Position numbers and translations under genes: made by a program
The notes under the pieces: generated by a model
Database searches by the model: none
Told to the model about the DNA's origin: nothing
Seen by the model: the letters and a program-made list of their open reading frames with translations, nothing else
Shown here: piece after piece, positions 58,768 to 64,000 of the stretch
Layout: each line of letters begins with the position of its first letter
Numbering within the stretch: position 1 is the first letter of the stretch
DNA from: JBBIWA01 sp037439425
Lineage (GTDB): Bacteria > Acidobacteriota > Blastocatellia > RBC074
Assembly: GCA_037439425.1 (NCBI GenBank)
Contig: JBBIWA010000019.1
Location: forward strand, 23,058-87,057
Reading direction: 5' to 3'
DNA length: 64,000 nt

Positions 58768-60702
58768 ATGGTTGCTCAGATCGAGACTTATCAATTTCAA
58801 GCTGAGACTAAACAACTGCTCGACTTGATGATTCATTCCCTTTACACCAACAAAGAGATCTTTCTGCGCGAGCTGATCTCCAACGCTTCGGATGCACTAG
58901 ACCGGTTGCGGTTTGAGGCGCTCACGCGTCCTGAGTTGATGAGCGATGGAGACAAATTGGAGATCCGTCTGGAGCCTGACCCTCAGGCCAGAACGTTGAC
59001 CATCCACGACACCGGCATCGGCATGAGCCGAGAAGAGGTAATCGCCAACATCGGCACGATTGCCAAATCGGGGACCCGCGAGTTGCGCCAACAGATCAAA
59101 CAAGGCGCGACGAACGAGCAGATCGGGGCCTTGATTGGGCAGTTCGGCGTCGGCTTCTATTCGGCTTTTATGGTGGCGGATAAAGTGACGCTGGTAACTC
59201 GACGCGCGGGGGAACAAACGGCCACCCGCTGGGAATCAACCGGCGACGGGCAGTACACGATCTCCAGCGCTGAAAAGGCTACGCGCGGCACTTCGATCAC
59301 GCTGCACCTGAAACCGGTGGACGCTGAAAGCGGCATCGAAGACTACACCGATCAATGGACGCTCTCGCGCATCGTCAAACGCTACTCAGACTTCATCAGC
59401 TATCCGATTATCTGCCCATTTCAGCGCACAGAGGTAGAAAGAGATGATAAAGGCAGACCGGTCAAAGATGGGGAAACGAAGACGATCCTCGAGGATAAAG
59501 TCCTCAATTCGATGAAGCCGATCTGGACGCGCCCGCAGACGGAAGTCACCGAAGCTGAGTACGCAGAGTTCTACAAGCACATCTCTCACGACCTGAGCGA
59601 GCCGTTGAAGACCATCTCGCTCAAGGCCGAGGGGCGGCTCGAATATCAGGCGCTGCTCTTCATCCCTTCAACTGCGCCCTGGGATTTCTATTATTTCGCT
59701 ACGCCCTACGGCCTGCGGCTTTACGCCAAAGGCGTGTCGATTATGGAGCGGTGTGAAGAGCTGCTGCCGCGCTATTTGCGCTTTGTCAAAGGGCTGGTGG
59801 ATTCGGCCGATCTGCCGCTTAACATCTCCCGGCAGATGCTGCAACAGGATCGGCACGTCACCCAGATTCGCAAATGGATCACCAAGAAGGTGCTCGACGT
59901 GCTCCAAAGCCTGGCGGAAAACGAGCCGGACAAATATCTCGCCTTCTGGAAGCAGTTCGGGCGTGCCTTCAAGGAGGGCGTCAGTTCTGATTATGAGAAC
60001 AAGGACCGGATTGTCTCACTGCTGCTTTTTGAATCCTCACATGACGCGGAGCGGCTCACCTCGCTTAAGGATTACGTTGGGCGAATGAAGGAAGGGCAGA
60101 AAGAGATCTTCTATCTGACAGGAGAGTCCCGGCAGGTGATTGAAAACTCGCCTCACCTGGAAGCTTTCAAGGAGAAGGGCTACGAGGTGCTCTACCTCAC
60201 CGAGCCGGTGGATGAGTTGGTGACTCAAGCGCTGTTTGAATTTGAGGGCAAGCGGCTCAAATCCATCGGCAAGGGCACAGTCTCATTAGGCAGCGAAGAG
60301 GAGAAAGAGCTCAAACAGCAGCAAGAGCAAGCAGCTGAGCTCTTGAAGTTTTTGCAACAGAAACTCGATGAGCACATCAAAGAGGTACGCCTGTCGAATC
60401 GGCTTACCACCTCGCCCGTTTGCCTGGTGGGAGCCGAGCACGATTATAGCCCGCAGATGGAGCGCCTCTTGCGCGTGACCCAGGAGGGGATGCCCAAACA
60501 GCGACGCATCCTGGAGCTGAATCCCAAGCACGAGATCTTCCTCAAGCTGCAGCAGCGGTTTCAGAAGGAGGGAGAGGATCCGAGCCTGGAGAAGTATGCT
60601 CAGCTTCTGCTAGGCTATGCCTTCCTGGCCGAAGGCTCGGAGCTACCAGACCCGGTCCGCTTCAATCGTCTGGTCGCTGAACTGATCGCTCAGACGCTAT
60701 GA
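58768..60702 (+). CDS. htpG: Molecular chaperone HtpG (Hsp90)
   Basis: A 644-residue Hsp90. The N-terminal ATPase domain begins YQFQAETKQLLDLMIHSLY and has IFLRELISNASDALDRLRF, HDTGIGMSREEVIANIGTIA and GQFGVGFYSAFMVAD. A middle domain (about 215-500) with GVVDSADLPLN-like VKGLVDSADLPLNISRQMLQ and a C-terminal dimerisation domain follow. GGAGG lies before the ATG. No heat-shock operator (CIRCE) is visible upstream. Confidence 0.96.
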   Translation: MVAQIETYQFQAETKQLLDLMIHSLYTNKEIFLRELISNASDALDRLRFEALTRPELMSDGDKLEIRLEPDPQARTLTIHDTGIGMSREEVIANIGTIAKSGTRELRQQIKQGATNEQIGALIGQFGVGFYSAFMVADKVTLVTRRAGEQTATRWESTGDGQYTISSAEKATRGTSITLHLKPVDAESGIEDYTDQWTLSRIVKRYSDFISYPIICPFQRTEVERDDKGRPVKDGETKTILEDKVLNSMKPIWTRPQTEVTEAEYAEFYKHISHDLSEPLKTISLKAEGRLEYQALLFIPSTAPWDFYYFATPYGLRLYAKGVSIMERCEELLPRYLRFVKGLVDSADLPLNISRQMLQQDRHVTQIRKWITKKVLDVLQSLAENEPDKYLAFWKQFGRAFKEGVSSDYENKDRIVSLLLFESSHDAERLTSLKDYVGRMKEGQKEIFYLTGESRQVIENSPHLEAFKEKGYEVLYLTEPVDELVTQALFEFEGKRLKSIGKGTVSLGSEEEKELKQQQEQAAELLKFLQQKLDEHIKEVRLSNRLTTSPVCLVGAEHDYSPQMERLLRVTQEGMPKQRRILELNPKHEIFLKLQQRFQKEGEDPSLEKYAQLLLGYAFLAEGSELPDPVRFNRLVAELIAQTL

Positions 60703-60844
60703 TGAGGGATACGGAGGAAGGCCTACAGCACGAGTGGGTGAAATGAAAGCATCCGGCGAGTACACCAATCTAGAAGAGATATGTGTCGAGAGGGAGTGAC
60801 CGGATCGTCAAGTCAGCTAATAGGACATAAACAGGAGTCTGATT

Positions 60845-62149
60845 ATGAATACTAAACTCGTAAGGAGAGTAACGCGGAAACCGCGCATCGGGGCCTTGGT
60901 TGCTCTGCTTTTCATCGTCTTGGTGAGTGCTCCAGCGTTTTATGCCCAAGCGCTTTCGCGGGCGTTGCCGGAGGAAGTGGGGCTTTCATCGGAGCGCTTG
61001 GAACGCCTGAGCACCGTTCTACAGGGGTACGTCAGGGAGGGCAAGCTAGCCGGCGGGGTGGTACTCGTGGCGAGGGAAGGGAAGGTGGCCTATGTGGAAG
61101 CCTTTGGGCAGAGAGATCGTGAAGCTGGGCTGCCAATGCAGCAGGATACTATCTTCCGCATCGCCTCCCAGACCAAGGCCCTGATCAGCGTGGGCGTCAT
61201 GATCCTCCAAGAGGAAGGGCGACTTCTCATCTCTGATCCGGTCGGTAAGTATCTTCCAGAGTTCCGTGAGACCACGGTTGCCGTACCGAAGAGTGGAGGT
61301 GGGTACGAGGTAGTGAAGGCGAAACGGGCCATCACCATTCGCGATCTCCTCACGCATACGGCAGGCATTGGCTATGGCCGGGGAGTGGCTAAGGACCGCT
61401 GGGAAGCCGCTGGAATCACCGGGTGGTATTTCGCCGAGCGCGACGAGCCGATCAGTGCCACTGTCTCTCGCATAGCAGCGCTCCCCTTCGATGCACAACC
61501 GGGGGAGCGTTGGGTCTATGGCTACGCAACTGACATCCTCGGTGTACTGATCGAGCGAGTGAGCGGCCAGACGCTTGACGAGTTCCTGCGCTCCCGCATC
61601 CTGGAGCCGCTTGGGATGAAGGACACCCACTTTTACCTGCCAGAATCCAAAGCCGACCGCCTCGCGGTGGTGTATTCCCCCAGGCCCTCAGGTGGGCTAG
61701 AACGAGCGCCGGAGCGAGGCGGTATGTTTAGCCAAGGGGCCTATGTGAAGGGACCAAGGAAAAGCTACTCTGGCGGAGCCGGGCTGCTTTCCACTGCGAT
61801 GGATTACGCGCGATTCTTGCAAATGCTCCTCAACGGCGGGGAGTTGGACGGGAGACGAATCCTTAGTCGCAAGAGCGTGGAGTTGATGACGGTTGATCAT
61901 CTGGGAGAGATCAACTTTCGGCCTGGAGAAGGTTTTGGTCTCGGCTTTTCGGTAGTGAAGGACCTTGGGGTGAGGGGGCTGACTGGCTCGGTCGGCGAAT
62001 TCGGCTGGGGAGGTGCTTACCACTCCACGTATTGGGTAGACCCTAAGGAGCGGCTTGTGGTGGTCTACTTCACGCAACTCATCCCTGCCGGAGAGCTAGA
62101 TGACCATGGGAAACTCCGTGCACTCATCTATCAGGCGATTGTCAATTAG
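60845..62149 (+). CDS. Secreted serine hydrolase of the class C beta-lactamase family
   Basis: A 434-residue protein with a signal peptide (about residues 12-35). The catalytic SxxK tetrad is Ser108-Gln-Thr-Lys111 (RIASQTKALI). The tyrosine motif is YGYATD near residue 222, and a HSTY segment near 397 may replace the usual KTG box. Such proteins are mostly esterases or peptidases rather than true beta-lactamases; a resistance role should not be assumed. Its codon context is ordinary. Confidence 0.87.
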   Translation: MNTKLVRRVTRKPRIGALVALLFIVLVSAPAFYAQALSRALPEEVGLSSERLERLSTVLQGYVREGKLAGGVVLVAREGKVAYVEAFGQRDREAGLPMQQDTIFRIASQTKALISVGVMILQEEGRLLISDPVGKYLPEFRETTVAVPKSGGGYEVVKAKRAITIRDLLTHTAGIGYGRGVAKDRWEAAGITGWYFAERDEPISATVSRIAALPFDAQPGERWVYGYATDILGVLIERVSGQTLDEFLRSRILEPLGMKDTHFYLPESKADRLAVVYSPRPSGGLERAPERGGMFSQGAYVKGPRKSYSGGAGLLSTAMDYARFLQMLLNGGELDGRRILSRKSVELMTVDHLGEINFRPGEGFGLGFSVVKDLGVRGLTGSVGEFGWGGAYHSTYWVDPKERLVVVYFTQLIPAGELDDHGKLRALIYQAIVN

Positions 62150-62165
62150 TAGGCCGTGCGCCCCA

Positions 62166-62756
62166 TCACTCAGCCATAGATTCCTGCTGCTCTAATGCCT
62201 CCCGCAGGATGCGCAGCGCCGTTTCGTTGATCTGGCTGCGCCAGAGCCGGCGATCTTCTTCACTCGCCCCGCTGAGTAGAAACAGGCGTTTTAAGATCTC
62301 GCTGGTAACTGCTACTAGCATGGTGCTACGGCCGCTGGGTTGCACCAGATGTTCATTATCGCGCCGCGCTTGAGAGCGCGCTTCGTCTTGCTCGAAGCGA
62401 GGAATCCTGCAGTCCAGTAACTCGAAGGCGACCACGGTCGGTTTCTGATGCCGGGCCGCAGCGAAAGCGGCAAGTCTGGCACGCAGGTCGTTAGAGAGCT
62501 GCAATTCGATCAGGGGCGAACTCAGTTTCGCCAGCTTCGCTCCGCGTCTACCGATCCACATCCAGCCAGCGATGGCCAGCGCAACTAACCAATAGGTGAC
62601 AAACAGCAGACCCATCGCTTGCGGGTTGAGAGTGATCCATCCCTTGCGTTGCAGGAAAAGACAGATCAGCAGCAGCACAATCGGAGCAAACACAAACTTG
62701 ATCAAATAACTGCGCCCTAACGGACTCTCCTCGGATGCTTTCTTCTTCTCATTCAT
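62166..62756 (-). CDS. Membrane protein of unknown function
   Basis: A 196-residue protein from the ATG at 62756 (AGAGG upstream): two membrane helices (about residues 18-36 and 47-66) followed by a helical, charged cytoplasmic domain with ELQLSNDLRARLAAFAA and an acidic C-terminus. No family recognised. The frame extends 14 codons further upstream without support. It converges with the serine hydrolase, 16 bases apart. Confidence 0.65.
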   Translation of the reverse strand: MNEKKKASEESPLGRSYLIKFVFAPIVLLLICLFLQRKGWITLNPQAMGLLFVTYWLVALAIAGWMWIGRRGAKLAKLSSPLIELQLSNDLRARLAAFAAARHQKPTVVAFELLDCRIPRFEQDEARSQARRDNEHLVQPSGRSTMLVAVTSEILKRLFLLSGASEEDRRLWRSQINETALRILREALEQQESMAE

Positions 62757-63130
62757 TGGTCCTCTGGCTCCTTCACCCCGTTGATGAAGAGTGTGCAACC
62801 CGGTTCCTGTGCTCGGTTATTGCCGGGACTGGAGACGCGGGTCAATCTGTTTCTGGGGATTATACAGTAATCCTGTCGGGAGTGCAGCCTAAGACAGTCA
62901 AGACAGCCGGCTGTCAGAGCGGACAGCGGAGAGTCGGATGGAGTGCGTGGTTTGTGACCGAGCGGTGAGAAGTATTAACTGGTCGCTTTCGACTTCAAGC
63001 GAATATTTTCATTCGACGAAGACCAGCTCTCCTGGATGTTTGAAGCGCGCGGGCAAGAGAGGCGAGACGCATTATTCGCAGGTGGTAGTGGGGACGACAA
63101 TAGGCGCGCGCCGGCAGACATTGACATTTT
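62757..63130. other. Gene-free region
   Basis: No supported gene, promoter or structured repeat seen. Short frames here lack ribosome sites and motifs. Confidence 0.4.
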
Positions 63131-63236
63131 GCCGCAAAGATGCCACGGCCTTGCGCCGTTGAGTCTCACGCTCCTGGCTACCAAATTCGCAATTCGCAAT
63201 CCGAAATTCAAAGAGGAGTCTCACGATCCTGGCTAC
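63131..63236 (-). repeat. Inverted copies of a GGCGCAAGGCCGTGG repeat enclosing a stuttered TTGCGAA word
   Basis: A degenerate minus-strand copy of the family described next occupies 63131-63181. A 21-base segment starting GAGTCTCACG (63161-63181) recurs with one mismatch at 63216-63236. Between the two copies lies AATTCGCAATTCGCAATCC (63182-63212), the same iterated word as inside flhF. The word element is thus flanked by a direct repeat. Confidence 0.7.
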
Positions 63237-63279
63237 TGTAAGCGCGCATTGAGAGCGTTTAGGAAAAAACGTCGATGTT

Positions 63280-63437
63280 AGCCACAAACGTGAAGCTCCA
63301 CGGCACAAGGCCGTGGCATCTCAAAATGACTGTGTAGCTACAAACGTGAAGCTCCACGGCACAAGGCCGTGGCATCTCAAAATGATCCTGCCTGCGTGTG
63401 TAGCCAGAAACGTGAAGCTCCACGGAGCAAGGTGATC
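63280..63437 (+). repeat. Tandem hairpin repeat, about three copies
   Basis: Copies start at 63280, 63336 and 63402. Each has AAACGTGAAGCTCCACGG, and the first two contain the hairpin CCACGGC-ACAAG-GCCGTGG followed by CATCTCAAAATGA. The third is truncated after the hairpin's left arm. Confidence 0.8.
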
Positions 63438-63643
63438 TATCACAACTTGTGAGTGACCGCACTTTGAAATGACCCGAGAAAATGCAGCTCAGATCACGGG
63501 GATCAGGCCTTCACGCTCTCGAATCGAGAAGCTTTCAGTTCAAAGTCCACAAGAAAGACGGCTATGAATGGGAACACAACTCGTGGTCACTTCCCTGCCC
63601 CCAAGCTCTCAATGGTCTTCTACCTGCTCTCGGTGGGCTGCTT

Positions 63644-63751
63644 AGTACCGTGCGCCATAAATCCTCCGCCAGTTAGCATGAAATCTAACTGATTGCAAAA
63701 TATGCATTTCTGTCTAAAGACACTAGCGGCGTGATTGCGGCGCACGGTACT
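63644..63751. mobile_element. MITE-like element with 13-base terminal inverted repeats
   Basis: AGTACCGTGCGCC (63644-63656) and GGCGCACGGTACT (63739-63751) are perfect inverted repeats bounding 108 bases without coding potential. Flanks CTT and TAG do not give a clear target duplication. Family unknown. Confidence 0.6.
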
Positions 63752-64000
63752 TAGCGCACCAGGTGTTTGAGGCGCGCTGCTCGGCTCTATCATAAGTCTC
63801 CCGAAGGCCAGTCGCGGCCGGATTGTAGACGGTTTTGGGCGCTCGGCTTTTCCAAGCTCGTCGTGGAGAGCTCTCGAAGAATTGCTGTTGTGGCATTTGA
63901 GCGAAGCCCCCAATAGTTCTTAATCAGGTAACGCTCAGGCCGGGACGAGGGGAGAAAGCTTGTGAGGAAGCAGCCTACGTTTCAATCAGCAGTACCGGAG
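63752..64000. other. Right edge, no supported gene
   Basis: No recognisable gene. A GTG at 63962 preceded by GGGGAG opens a frame to the window edge (13 codons), too short to judge. Confidence 0.35.

Noticed and set aside
60845..62149. Antibiotic-resistance beta-lactamase
   Set aside because: Only the general serine-hydrolase fold is supported; no class-specific substrate motifs, and the KTG box is not clear.
63962..64000. Possible start of a plus-strand gene at the right edge
   Set aside because: Only 13 codons are visible; a GGGGAG upstream is suggestive but insufficient.

Overview
The window is about 64 kb of bacterial chromosome with moderately high GC. It is dominated by one large flagellar locus (about 2.3-18.7 kb and 26.1-46.6 kb) that encodes almost a whole flagellar basal body, export apparatus, hook, rod, motor and regulators. 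A Gram-negative cell is implied by P- and L-ring genes (flgI, flgH). Genes for Alternative Complex III (actA/actB), a fused E1 alpha-beta 2-oxoacid dehydrogenase, HpnH (hopanoid side chain), Tat-exported Gfo/Idh and enolase-superfamily proteins, and abundant short palindromic repeats together suggest Acidobacteriota, probably Blastocatellia. This placement is an inference; no rRNA gene is present.

Layout. 1-1.85 kb: start of the act operon on the minus strand. 2.3-18.7 kb: flgB-flgC-fliE-fliF-fliH-fliI-fliJ-fliK-flgD-flgE-motA-motB-fliL-fliN-fliO-fliP-[four-helix-bundle gene]-fliQ-fliR-flhB. 18.7-25.8 kb: non-flagellar genes (OsmC, RNase HI, E1, MOSC protein, PLP enzyme, a frameshifted remnant, asparaginase, 3D-domain protein). 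26.1-46.6 kb: flhA-flhF-flhG-fliA-fliM-fliN-(DUF2802-like)-flgF-flgG-flgA-flgH-flgI-flgJ-flgM-(small ORF)-flgN-[inserted cassette]-flgK-flgL-fliW-csrA and a second stator pair. 46.6-64 kb: accessory DNA with a universal stress protein, a hemerythrin-like protein, several pseudogenes, a peptidase, hpnH, htpG, a serine hydrolase and many repeats. fliG, fliD, fliS and flagellin are not in the window. fliG is missing from its usual place after fliF.

How it works together. Three sigma-54-like -24/-12 sites lie just before flgB, fliL and flhA, all with very short leaders. A sigma-28-like site precedes motA. FliA and FlgM, FlhF and FlhG, and FliW and CsrA supply the usual assembly checkpoints, FlgN the chaperone, and two stator sets the torque.

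Most unusual features. (1) Many gene junctions in the flagellar locus carry short inverted repeats whose arms are stuttered copies of a 7-10 base word. The word differs from site to site, and some copies lie in frame inside fliM and flhF or form the ends of fliA, motB and flhF. One pair brackets a four-helix-bundle (S23/Avd-like) gene inserted between fliP and fliQ. (2) A 1.58-kb segment between flgN and flgK has the hallmarks of an integron gene cassette at a secondary site: a 5' GTTAGGC core, a perfectly complementary GCCTAAC starting a folded attC-like site at its 3' end, its own promoter, and a Clp-fold serine proteinase gene plus a small partner. (3) A family of double-hairpin REP-like elements sits beside decayed genes.
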